In this document: piece after piece, positions 8,956 through 16,006 of the stretch
Layout of the letters: every line of letters starts with the position of its first letter
Numbering within the stretch: the stretch's first letter is position 1
From: an uncultured Bacteroidales bacterium
GTDB lineage: Bacteria; Bacteroidota; Bacteroidia; Bacteroidales; Paludibacteraceae
Reading direction: 5' to 3'
NCBI GenBank assembly: GCA_934692905.1
Contig: CAKUUM010000042.1
Location: 1-22,130, forward strand
Length of the DNA stretch: 22,130 bases
Translations under genes and position numbers: made by a program
Notes under the pieces: generated by a model
Databases searched by the model: none
Told to the model about the DNA's origin: nothing
Seen by the model: the letters and a program-made list of their open reading frames with translations, nothing else

Positions 8956-8983
8956 ATTGATAGATTTATGCAATGCTATCAAT
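8956..8983 (-). promoter_or_regulatory. Hairpin ending 4 nt before the methyltransferase start, with a long-range complementary loop
   Basis: ATTGATAG (8956-8963) and CTATCAAT (8976-8983) are perfect 8-bp inverted repeats. In the mRNA the 3' arm ends 4 nt before the AUG. The 12-nt loop contains ATGCAATG on the plus strand (8968-8975), the exact reverse complement of CATTGCAT at 9224-9231. The loop could therefore pair with the start of the leader in a kissing or pseudoknot contact. It could equally be a DNA operator, but no controller (C) protein gene is visible nearby. Confidence 0.5.
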
Positions 8984-9013
8984 CCCAGCAACAGAAATAG
9001 TAGATAAAAAGAA

Positions 9014-9038
9014 AGTGTGAATCTATCTTTTTCACACT
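9014..9038 (-). promoter_or_regulatory. Competing hairpin using the closing strand of the structured element
   Basis: AGTGTGAA (9014-9021) is the reverse complement of TTCACACT (9031-9038), with a 9-nt loop. The second arm is also one strand of the outer stem of the 9030-9196 element, so the two pairings exclude each other. The same octamers recur at 9188-9195 (AGTGTGAA) and, as TTCACACT, at 9082-9089. This looks like a switchable leader. Confidence 0.4.
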
Positions 9039-9196
9039 CAACAGGAAGCGTCGGAGAAACCTGTCAATAACCCAAAGATAGTTCACACTGCTGTGCAACT
9101 ATTAGGTTATTGTAGGAGTACGACACTCCGTGAGTGATTAGCACTATTTCTTTTCAGAGAAAATAGTTTCCGACGCTTTTTTCTTTGAGTGTGAAA
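9030..9196 (-). ncRNA. Structured element with four-way junction between anticodon-nuclease-like gene and methyltransferase
   Basis: Six helices can form together without conflict. P1 is 9030-9041 with 9185-9196 (12 bp, perfect). P2 is 9046-9054 with 9170-9178 (9 bp). P3 is 9065-9072 with 9105-9112 (8 bp). P4 lies inside P3 (9078-9087 with 9092-9102, one bulge, CTGC loop). P5 is 9115-9119 with 9125-9129. P6 is 9143-9149 with 9161-9167. P2 closes a junction with three arms, so the outline is cloverleaf-like. The element lies downstream of an exact -7 box on the minus strand, so it is probably transcribed in the methyltransferase leader or as a separate RNA. The strand is inferred, since inverted repeats look the same on both. 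I recognise no known RNA family. A hairpin-forming DNA element or small mobile element is an alternative. Confidence 0.5.
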
Positions 9197-9227
9197 TAAT
9201 AGCCAATGCTGTTAAAAATATGTCATT

Positions 9228-9245
9228 GCATCGCCTTTACGATGC
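9228..9245 (-). terminator. Hairpin followed by T-run, possible weak terminator or antiswitch
   Basis: GCATCG (9228-9233) and CGATGC (9240-9245) make a perfect 6-bp stem with a 6-nt loop. On the minus strand a run of five T follows about 10 nt later, which is a poor terminator geometry. The stem uses part of CATTGCAT (9224-9231), so it would compete with pairing to the methyltransferase hairpin loop. Confidence 0.3.
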
Positions 9246-9313
9246 CGGTTTTACATAAGCAATTTATTTGTTTATTGGTTTCTACTTTATTAATACTTTA
9301 TTATTTATGTCTG

Positions 9314-9321
9314 CAAAGATA
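9314..9321 (-). promoter_or_regulatory. Candidate promoter (-7 box) in front of the structured leader
   Basis: The minus strand reads TATCTTTG, an exact TAnnTTTG -7 element, 52 nt past the ATPase stop. The -33 region at the expected distance is only AGTG, so the match there is weak. Transcription would start near 9307 and give a leader of about 350 nt containing the structured element before the methyltransferase ATG. Confidence 0.45.
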
Positions 9322-9372
9322 CACATTATTTTGCATATGCACACTAGGTTATTCTATAGGAGGGATTTGAAT

Positions 9373-11598
9373 TTACTCTTCACTTGTTTTCATCATCATT
9401 TTGTAATGTCCTATTTGATTATTTACCTCAAATATTTTCCTAAAAACAGATTTGTATTTGTCTACTAAATCTTCGGATTGTTCTATATAGAGACTATCGG
9501 GAATACAATGTGAACCATCATTTATCCAACATAGTAAAGACCTACATATCTCTCTTTCTTGTCTATTATCAAAACTTTCAATAATTCCATCATCATTATA
9601 ATCGCCCAGTATTTTGAAGTATGTTTCGAGTATTCTCCGCATTGTATTTTGGATTGTTGCAAGCGACAAATGTTCTTCGTTACGTAACTCTTGCCACAAT
9701 AATTCATACGAATTTTGAATCGGATTTTTAGTATCATACGCCGTAATGTTTGTGGAAGAGTTTTCACGATGTAATATCCAATATCTATGCTGATTCTCCA
9801 ATTTATCTGTTTTACGACCATCTACATATGACACCTCTTTATGGAAATAGACATTGTGTGTTAATAGAATGAGTTGCTTAATGGGACTAACTTCTTTCGC
9901 TTTTATTTCCTTAATGATTTCTTTAATCAAAGAACTTACAACAAACAGAATAGTACTATCCAAACTAGAGATAGGATCATCTATAACCAACACACGTTCT
10001 GTAGGTACATCTGCAGCCGACAAACCTCCTTTAATTAATTTATAAAAATACAAGAAAGTGATAAATGTAACTTCTCCTTCACTAAGGGTAGAGTTGGCAA
10101 GGCTTCCATCCTCTCTCCTAATTTGATAGCAATTACTATTATCTTCAGTAGGAACGATTGTAAAATTCGTAAATCCATACGATTTTAAGATTATATTTAT
10201 ATCATTAATAGTTGGCTGTATACTTGTTATATTTTTGCTATCATTCTTTATCTCCAAATCAAGAATATTGTACTGCTCTCTTAGATTATTCCTTTCTTTC
10301 GATAATTTCTCTATACCTGTTTGCTTACCATTTATATTTCGATTAAAATCATCTATAACAATCTTATTTTCTTCTACTAAATATTTCCATATTTCATTGA
10401 TGAGAACTTTCTTTTCGCGTACATAATCATCCACTATTTTATTATGTTTCTGTATTGCAATGTTTGCTTCCATAATAATGGTTTGAATAGCATCTAACTG
10501 CTGTTTGGTAGATAACAATTCTATACTTCTACTAGGTTCTTTCTTTTTAGTCTCAACTAGTTGTTTATTTGATGAAAACAAACTCTCCAACGCTGCCAAG
10601 CACGTAGTTAATTTCTCCAAATCTATTTTGGTATTTATATTGACTTTTTCCACCTCTACAACATACTGCAATTGAGTAATTATGTTGGTTGTTGAGGTTA
10701 TATATTCTTCATACAATTGATTTATGGTTCTTATTTCTGCATTGAATGTTGCATCAAAATAGGTCTCTAATTGTTTTTTGAATGTCACACTGATGGTATG
10801 TTGCTGACAAAATGGGCATACATCGCTATCTTCTTGTATATATTTACGACCTGCATTAACCCAATCATTGATGTTAAGTTGATGAATCAGTGCTGCTATA
10901 TCCACATCTGATTTACCAATAATTTTCTTCGACCAAATAATGCTTTTCTCTATATCCAATATATGACTATACTCAATTGTAGTTATTTTTTCTATAGAAA
11001 CGGGGGGTGTACCAAATATAGTCTTGGCGCGTTCTTTAAGGCTATCAATAGTTTGCAATACAGATTGATTATGCAAGGCTTCATCTAACAATTTATTTTT
11101 GAAACGTTCCTTGGCTTTTACTCCATTAAACGCTTCTGCAAAATCAGTTTCGTATTTTTTGTAAACAGAACTCCAAATATGCTCTTGAAAATGTGATTTT
11201 ACACCATCCTGTTGCTTTTGTAGTTCTTCAATAGAATTTTTCTTCTCTATTCCTTGCTTTTTAATATCCTCTAATTGTTTTCGTTTTTCATCAATTCTAT
11301 CAATCTCTTCTTGTGTTGCTTGCCCTAATGTAAATACACCAGGAATTGTTTCTCTAAAATTCTGTTCTCGGAATTGTTTATTGTACACGAGTGTCTTCAT
11401 TGGAAGATTATTCTCCCATTTGAGCACACAATCATTGTATTTTTTCTCCACATTGCCATCTTCCACAATGAAATTAGAAATAGTTGTTTTGCCACTCGCA
11501 TTTGCCCCGTAAATAAAGTTAACCTTCCCTAATTTGTCTATCGTTACCCCTTGACTATCATAGGTTGCGACATTTTTCATTGTAATAGATTCTATCAT
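9373..11598 (-). CDS. RloC/PrrC-like ATPase, candidate anticodon nuclease (741 aa)
   Basis: ABC-type ATPase of the AAA_13 group: Walker A GANASGKTT at residues 31-39, signature TLSEGEV near 500, Walker B VLVIDDPISSLD near 536 and a H-loop LLTHN. Between them are long coiled coils and a CPFC motif (Cys261, Cys264) resembling a Rad50/RloC zinc hook. The length fits RloC rather than the shorter PrrC. The C-terminal part has R654-x3-E658 in MRRILETYF and His697 in NDGSH, the same order and R-to-E spacing as the Arg320/Glu324/His356 triad of E. coli PrrC. The known role of that family is cleavage of tRNA anticodon loops when phage interferes with a nearby restriction system. Here it lies 27 nt behind a Panacea/GNAT pair and near a restriction-modification locus. 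Coding sequence is AT-rich. The ATPase call is firm; nuclease activity is inference. Confidence 0.8.
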   Translation of the reverse strand: MIESITMKNVATYDSQGVTIDKLGKVNFIYGANASGKTTISNFIVEDGNVEKKYNDCVLKWENNLPMKTLVYNKQFREQNFRETIPGVFTLGQATQEEIDRIDEKRKQLEDIKKQGIEKKNSIEELQKQQDGVKSHFQEHIWSSVYKKYETDFAEAFNGVKAKERFKNKLLDEALHNQSVLQTIDSLKERAKTIFGTPPVSIEKITTIEYSHILDIEKSIIWSKKIIGKSDVDIAALIHQLNINDWVNAGRKYIQEDSDVCPFCQQHTISVTFKKQLETYFDATFNAEIRTINQLYEEYITSTTNIITQLQYVVEVEKVNINTKIDLEKLTTCLAALESLFSSNKQLVETKKKEPSRSIELLSTKQQLDAIQTIIMEANIAIQKHNKIVDDYVREKKVLINEIWKYLVEENKIVIDDFNRNINGKQTGIEKLSKERNNLREQYNILDLEIKNDSKNITSIQPTINDINIILKSYGFTNFTIVPTEDNSNCYQIRREDGSLANSTLSEGEVTFITFLYFYKLIKGGLSAADVPTERVLVIDDPISSLDSTILFVVSSLIKEIIKEIKAKEVSPIKQLILLTHNVYFHKEVSYVDGRKTDKLENQHRYWILHRENSSTNITAYDTKNPIQNSYELLWQELRNEEHLSLATIQNTMRRILETYFKILGDYNDDGIIESFDNRQEREICRSLLCWINDGSHCIPDSLYIEQSEDLVDKYKSVFRKIFEVNNQIGHYKMMMKTSEE

Positions 11599-11625
11599 AT
11601 ACTTTTCTTTTGGTATCTTTTGTGG

Positions 11626-12492
11626 TTATACTATATCTTGTGGCTTGTCATCAGGGTTAAAGTATGTATAAAAAGCCTTTTGATTTTCTTCCAAATCCCC
11701 TAATGATTGGCACATAAAGGTACAAAGAAAATCGTAATGAGGTTTGTTGGCTCCTAAATCAATCGGTTCAGTAAAACGTAAAGCCTGCGAATAGTAGTTA
11801 ATCAATGTACGGTCATAAGACATGTCGGCAGCAAACAAATATATGTATTGACATCCAACAATCTCGCGTAATGCCTGTATTTTGGGTACAATATGATGCC
11901 AAAAGATACACTCACCTGCCTTATGATCAATACCAAGTGCTTTCCATGCAGACCTGCCATTTTCGTTTGCACAAAACTCAACTAATTCAACTGCGGGGTG
12001 AGTATGCAACACCTGCTTCATTTTCGTATTGAGTTCTTTGTGTAAGTCTTTACTATACGACTTTTTCTTTTGTATGTATTCGTCTATATTGGGTAAAATT
12101 GCCTTTATATCTTCAATATTATCTGCGATGAAAATTGAGGCTTCCTGAACTTTTTTTTCTGTAAACCGTTCCTTGTCCTGCAATACTTCAATTGCCTCAG
12201 CCGTTTGTTGCGCAAGTATCAATTTCTGAATATCCAAATCTTGGAACAACTGACTGCATTTTAACGAGAAATAACCTATTAACTCTCGAGTAGGAGTCAT
12301 CACCAAATAATATGCGATACGTCCCGACTCGTCATTATCTATGGCTAACCGAGACTTAATAATCTTTTCCAAAATTGGATTTCTTGGGTTTGAAAAACTC
12401 TTAACCAATTGAATATTTTCGGATTTATGCAGGCAAAGTCTTTCTACAATGAGAGAATCTAAAACACGTATTTGTTCTTCAGTGATGCACAT
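11626..12492 (-). CDS. GNAT-fold protein, probable toxin partner of the Panacea antitoxin (288 aa)
   Basis: Residues 58-79 (GRIAYYLVMTPTRELIGYFSLK) look like strands 2-3 of a GNAT acetyltransferase. Residues 167-175 (AVELVEFCA) fit strand 4. Residues 194-240 (ECIFWHHIVPKI ... CQYIYLFAAD ... LINYYSQALRF) fit the acetyl-CoA-side helix, strand 5 and last helix. A charged helical insertion of about 85 residues (85-165) splits the fold and may be a regulatory or binding element. The start is 3 nt after the stop of the Panacea gene, so the two are translationally linked. Some GNAT toxins (TacT, AtaT) acetylate aminoacyl-tRNA and stop translation; whether this one does is unknown. The canonical acetyl-CoA loop Q/RxxGxG/A is not evident, so it could be a degenerate GNAT. 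Confidence 0.6.
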   Translation of the reverse strand: MCITEEQIRVLDSLIVERLCLHKSENIQLVKSFSNPRNPILEKIIKSRLAIDNDESGRIAYYLVMTPTRELIGYFSLKCSQLFQDLDIQKLILAQQTAEAIEVLQDKERFTEKKVQEASIFIADNIEDIKAILPNIDEYIQKKKSYSKDLHKELNTKMKQVLHTHPAVELVEFCANENGRSAWKALGIDHKAGECIFWHHIVPKIQALREIVGCQYIYLFAADMSYDRTLINYYSQALRFTEPIDLGANKPHYDFLCTFMCQSLGDLEENQKAFYTYFNPDDKPQDIV

Positions 12493-12495
12493 AGT

Positions 12496-12969
12496 CTATT
12501 TGCTTGAATTGATAGTATCAATGATAAAACGGCGAGTTTTTGCTCTGACAGCATCTTGCTGAATGTCTGCTAAAGTTAATGCTGTACTGCCATTCTCATC
12601 GGGAGACAATCCAACACGAGCATTTCGCCACGACAATTCCCCATGGGTCAAACGACTCAAACTCCAAGCATCCTTTGCTGCATATTGAGTAAATACAAAA
12701 TCAAACACGCCCGCATACTTGTTCTGCGCTATTTGAGGAAGAGATTCTGTTAGTGCGTTTTGTGCATACAACTTGCGAATCGGCACCATTACAGGGCCAT
12801 ATTTCCATGCGGCGAATTGCTCAGGAAACATTGGTTCTCCAAACTGAATGATACATTCACGCTGAATGAAATAAAGTAACTTGTGTAACTTCATCTCACT
12901 TATTCGTTCCCAAAACGTGTCTTGATATCGTTGCGACACATAGGAGGCAATATTCACAACCGATTCCAT
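12496..12969 (-). CDS. Panacea-domain (DUF4065, SocA/GepA-like) antitoxin (157 aa)
   Basis: Residues 26-68 (MKLHKLLYFIQRE ... PEQFAAWKYGPVMVPIRKLY) carry the hallmark 'KLLYF...W.YGPV...' of the Panacea domain. This domain serves as a widely shared antitoxin paired with many unrelated toxins, and also occurs in the SocA proteolytic adaptor. The length of about 157 residues is typical. The gene is first in the operon, directly behind a near-perfect promoter, and ends with TAG 3 nt before the GNAT gene. The order antitoxin then toxin matches many Panacea systems. The expected role is direct neutralisation of the downstream protein, and perhaps also of the ATPase. Confidence 0.88.
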   Translation of the reverse strand: MESVVNIASYVSQRYQDTFWERISEMKLHKLLYFIQRECIIQFGEPMFPEQFAAWKYGPVMVPIRKLYAQNALTESLPQIAQNKYAGVFDFVFTQYAAKDAWSLSRLTHGELSWRNARVGLSPDENGSTALTLADIQQDAVRAKTRRFIIDTINSSK

Positions 12970-12995
12970 AAAAGCACTAAATTATTTCCACGCTG

Positions 12996-13027
12996 CGAAG
13001 ATACAAAAAACAAATGACATATACAAA
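12996..13027 (-). promoter_or_regulatory. Bacteroidota-type promoter for the Panacea-GNAT-ATPase operon
   Basis: On the minus strand TTTG (13027-13024) is followed after 20 bp by TATCTTCG (13003-12996), one mismatch from TAnnTTTG. It points at the Panacea ATG at 12969 with a leader of about 20 nt. A T-run within the spacer is usual for this promoter class. Confidence 0.65.
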
Positions 13028-13075
13028 TTTTACGATAGATTATCAAGATTTGTATTTAATGACACGAGACGATAA

Positions 13076-13222
13076 GAAGTTCTACTCTGCCAACAAAACT
13101 TCGTTGTCACTTGGAGCACCCCGTTACACCCATGGGCTTACGGGAACCCCACAGGCATCCATGTCCCCAGCAATACCAATTACTACGGGAACGTTAGCAT
13201 AATTAATACAAGCAATATGTAA
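13076..13222 (+). pseudogene. Possible 3' remnant of a plus-strand gene
   Basis: After a stop at 13073-13075 one plus-strand frame reads for 48 codons to a TAA, ending NTNYYGNVSIINTSNM. It has no ATG at its beginning, and the composition of its last 35 residues is protein-like and more GC-rich than the DNA at 13005-13080. It ends next to the batE stop. It may be the tail of a gene displaced when the accessory island was inserted. I recognise no family, and it may be chance. Confidence 0.2.
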
Positions 13223-13223
13223 A

Positions 13224-13931
13224 TCAGATGCGTTCGAGGGTGGTGAGGGGAATCCAGCCGATGTTGTTGCCGACGTGGATGTTGCACCAATTGCCGAGTT
13301 GCTCTTTGATGACGACCTTGGTGCCCTCGTGGAGCGTGAAGAGGTCCGTACCCGAGCGGTCGGGTGAGGACTTGGCATTGACAATGCCCTGCGTGATAAC
13401 GGCTTCGGCACGCAATGTGTCGCGCTTGTGCAGGCTACCCGCATTGGCACACGCCGCAATGGAAATCACAAGGGCTACGACAGCCGTATAGAAAGCCGTC
13501 TTGCGAATCCAAACCTCCCTGCTGAACACAAACAGCATGGCTCCCGTGAGGGTGAGCAAGAACAACACCACAGACAACCACATCCATGTCTGCTCACTGA
13601 GCAGGTTACGGACAGCCTTCAGCCAGTTGGACACAAAGAACGAGTTGGTGTCCTCGATGTTATCGACAATGCGCGACTGTGCGAACTTCAAGTTATACTG
13701 CGCGTCTTTGTAGAGCGGGCGCAGGCGCAGGGCACGCTCGTAGGCAAGGATGGATTGGGAGAGTTCACCCTGCTTGAAACAGGCGTTGCCGAGATTGTAA
13801 TAGACTTCAGCAGAGGGTTGCTCTGCCAGCACCTGCCTGTACGATTCCGCCGCTTCGGCATAGTTGCCCTCGGCGTATTGGGCGTTCGCCTCCGCGAAGA
13901 GGGAAGCGAGAAATATCAACAGAAGTTTCAT
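13224..13931 (-). CDS. batE: BatE: TPR and SH3-like membrane protein of the Bat operon (235 aa)
   Basis: The last gene of the Bat operon. A signal-like hydrophobic start (1-17) is followed by two TPR units at about 18-85 (YAEGNYAEAAESYRQVL, YYNLGNACFKQG). Transmembrane helices lie at about 116-136 and 147-164. A C-terminal bacterial SH3-like domain spans about 175-235 (VNAKSSPDRSGTDLFTLHEGTKV ... WCNIHVGNNIGWIP). The ATG at 13931 overlaps the batD stop by 4 nt. In Bacteroides fragilis the Bat genes support aerotolerance; BatE is thought to act with BatD at the membrane. No terminator with a clear U-run was seen after it. Confidence 0.88.
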   Translation of the reverse strand: MKLLLIFLASLFAEANAQYAEGNYAEAAESYRQVLAEQPSAEVYYNLGNACFKQGELSQSILAYERALRLRPLYKDAQYNLKFAQSRIVDNIEDTNSFFVSNWLKAVRNLLSEQTWMWLSVVLFLLTLTGAMLFVFSREVWIRKTAFYTAVVALVISIAACANAGSLHKRDTLRAEAVITQGIVNAKSSPDRSGTDLFTLHEGTKVVIKEQLGNWCNIHVGNNIGWIPLTTLERI

Positions 13932-15799
13932 AACCGTTTGTTCTCTAATTGGTCGATGATTCGTGTAGTTGCGTTGTAGATGTCCGCCATAGCATGGTCG
14001 GATACGGGGGCATATCGGGCAAACTCGGCGGTGGAGAGGACGTTGTTCACCTCAGCGATGAGGGTATCGTCGATGCCCTTCTCACGCAGGATTTGGGCGA
14101 TATTCTCCTTGTTGAGTTGCGCGGTCGGTATGGAGAGCCGGTCGCTGAGGTAGGTCCATGCGGCACGCTCTATTTCCTCGTAGAACGCCTCTTTGTTGTT
14201 CTCGGAGAGGAGTGCCTTGGCTTTCTTGAGGCGTTTCTGTGCTACCTTGTTCGCCTTCTTGTAGCGTACGCGGGTGATGTCGGCGTTCTCGCGGATTTGC
14301 TTGCGGAAGATGATAAACAGCACCGCGGCGAGCAGCAGCGGGATGAGGTAACAGAGCCAGAACTGCCAACTGCCGAATGTGAGCCGTGCGCCGACGGATT
14401 GCGTACGGGTAGCGGGCAGGGGTGCGGTGGATATGTAGCGGATATCCTCGCCTAACTGCTTGATATCCTCTTTGTTAACGTAGTTGTTCACCACCGGTGT
14501 GCCTGCGGCTTCCGCAGACCCACGCGCGATATGAAGGGTGTATTCGGGGGTGGTCAGCACCTTATAGGTGTCCTCCTGCGTATCGTAGTAGGCAAGGCGC
14601 ACGGCGGGTATGGTATATTCGCCTGCGGCACGCGGAATAGCCAGATACTCAATGGTTTTGGTGCCGCTGACGCCTGCGGTGGTGTTCTTGAAATTGTTGG
14701 TGACCTTCGGGTCATAGACCTCGAATCCTTCTGGCCAATCGACGGCAGGGGTCTTGAGCAACTTCATATTGCCTGCGCCCTGTATCGTGAGCGTGAGCGT
14801 AATGGCTTCGTTAGCAGGCAGTTCCGTGCCCGATATGCGGCTGGTGAGGGTAAAGGTGCCCACGCCTCCGCTGAAGTCAGCGGGTTTGCCTTTGGGCAGG
14901 CTCTCTACGTGAATGGTTACGCCCGGCGCGCTGATGGGTTTGGTGACGTTGGTGTAACTGCCGAAGAAGTCGTCGAAAATGCTACGCACCTGTGCGCGGT
15001 TCTGCACGCGGAGGATAGCCTCGAACTGCGCGGGGTCGATGGTGATGTCGCCGCTGCGCTGCGGGAAGAGCAGGGTGCGGTAGAGGACGGCAGTCTGGTA
15101 GTTGCGCCCGTTGTAGTGCTCGAGTTCGGTCTGGATTTCGCCCATCTCCAATTCCTGTTTGAGGAAGCCTTTGAACTCCGGCAGGCGGGTATTGTTGGTG
15201 AATTGGGCCACGTCCACGCCGGCAAAGTAGAGTTTGTAGGACAGGAGTATCACTTCCTGCTCGTGCACTCGGGTTTTGCTGACGAGGGTACGGATAAAGA
15301 TATTCTCGTTGGTGGCACCGCTTGACTGGCTGCCTGCGCTCTCGCTCTGGCGGGACGGCTGTGCCTGCTGGTTGCCGCCCGAAGTGGTGTTGACAGGCTC
15401 CTGGTCAGGCGGCAGTACGGTGATACGCACGCCGTTGGAGGTGTAGGTGTCGCCGTCGATACGGATAGTGGCGGGCTGGAGGGTGAATGTGCCTTCCTTG
15501 TTCGCCATGAGGGTGTAGGTGTAGGTGAGGTTGAACGACGAGGTGCGCTTGCCGTTGACGAAGGACGTGGACGAGGACTGGGAGGTGTAGGGACCTGCCA
15601 GGTAGTCGAAGTCGGTGAATTCGGGTGCGCGCAGGTCTTTGGCGCGCCTGTTGACGGTATAGGTGAGTTGAAAGGGTTTGCCCGCAATCACCTGCGCAGG
15701 CGCTTGTGCGCGGAACTGCACGTCGTCCGCCGCGCGGAGTTGCCCTATGGGCAGCAGGGCGCATAGCGCGAAGAGGATTATCCGTATTGTATGTTTCAT
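13928..15799 (-). CDS. batD: BatD: aerotolerance-related exported membrane protein (623 aa)
   Basis: It begins with a signal peptide (MKHTIRIILFALCALLPIGQLRA). The periplasmic part contains repeated beta-sandwich-like domains typical of BatD (DUF11-like 'FQLTYTVN', 'NIFIRTLVSKTRVHEQEVILLSYKLY', 'LTLTIQGAGNMKLLKTPAVDWPEGFEVYDP'). One transmembrane helix near 476-497 is followed by a charged cytoplasmic helical region ending at residue 623. Length and architecture fit the family (about 590-630 residues). It overlaps batE by 4 nt but is separated from batC by 207 nt, the longest gap in the operon, which contains a tandem repeat. It probably forms a complex with the VWA proteins BatA and BatB. 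Confidence 0.9.
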   Translation of the reverse strand: MKHTIRIILFALCALLPIGQLRAADDVQFRAQAPAQVIAGKPFQLTYTVNRRAKDLRAPEFTDFDYLAGPYTSQSSSTSFVNGKRTSSFNLTYTYTLMANKEGTFTLQPATIRIDGDTYTSNGVRITVLPPDQEPVNTTSGGNQQAQPSRQSESAGSQSSGATNENIFIRTLVSKTRVHEQEVILLSYKLYFAGVDVAQFTNNTRLPEFKGFLKQELEMGEIQTELEHYNGRNYQTAVLYRTLLFPQRSGDITIDPAQFEAILRVQNRAQVRSIFDDFFGSYTNVTKPISAPGVTIHVESLPKGKPADFSGGVGTFTLTSRISGTELPANEAITLTLTIQGAGNMKLLKTPAVDWPEGFEVYDPKVTNNFKNTTAGVSGTKTIEYLAIPRAAGEYTIPAVRLAYYDTQEDTYKVLTTPEYTLHIARGSAEAAGTPVVNNYVNKEDIKQLGEDIRYISTAPLPATRTQSVGARLTFGSWQFWLCYLIPLLLAAVLFIIFRKQIRENADITRVRYKKANKVAQKRLKKAKALLSENNKEAFYEEIERAAWTYLSDRLSIPTAQLNKENIAQILREKGIDDTLIAEVNNVLSTAEFARYAPVSDHAMADIYNATTRIIDQLENKRL

Positions 15800-15889
15800 C
15801 AGTCTTTGCTGTTGTTTTGTCTTTTGGTCTGTTTTGAGGTTTGTTCGGGGTGGTTTCGGGGGTACTTTTCGGTTGTTTTTGGATTGTCT

Positions 15890-15933
15890 ATCCCTTGCTC
15901 ATCCCTTGCTTATCCCTTGCTTATCCCTTGCTG
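15890..15933. repeat. Four tandem 11-bp repeats in the batC-batD gap
   Basis: Four units beginning ATCCCTTGCT follow each other exactly (15890, 15901, 15912, 15923), differing only in the eleventh base (C, T, T, G). They lie in the 207-nt untranslated gap between the batC stop and the batD ATG, where all other operon junctions but one are tight. The rest of the gap holds only the hairpin at 15950-15966. Confidence 0.85.
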
Positions 15934-15949
15934 AATCACCTATTCTTGA

Positions 15950-15966
15950 CCCGAGGTTTACTCGGG
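15950..15966. other. GC-rich hairpin downstream of batC
   Basis: CCCGAG (15950-15955) and CTCGGG (15961-15966) pair perfectly around a 5-nt loop. On the operon strand no U-run follows, so it is more likely an mRNA-stabilising or processing hairpin than a terminator. Confidence 0.4.
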
Positions 15967-16006
15967 GGTCTGTCGGGGGTGTATCGCGGGTCGTCGGTGA
16001 GGGATG

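Noticed and set aside
9073..9080. Second -7 box TATCTTTG on the minus strand inside the structured element
   Set aside because: No -33 element at the right distance, and it lies within helices P3 and P4; the copy at 9314-9321 is better placed.
9030..9196. Retron-type non-coding RNA, suggested by 12-nt terminal inverted repeats and internal hairpins
   Set aside because: No reverse transcriptase gene is present anywhere in the window, and the neighbouring ATPase is of the RloC/PrrC kind.
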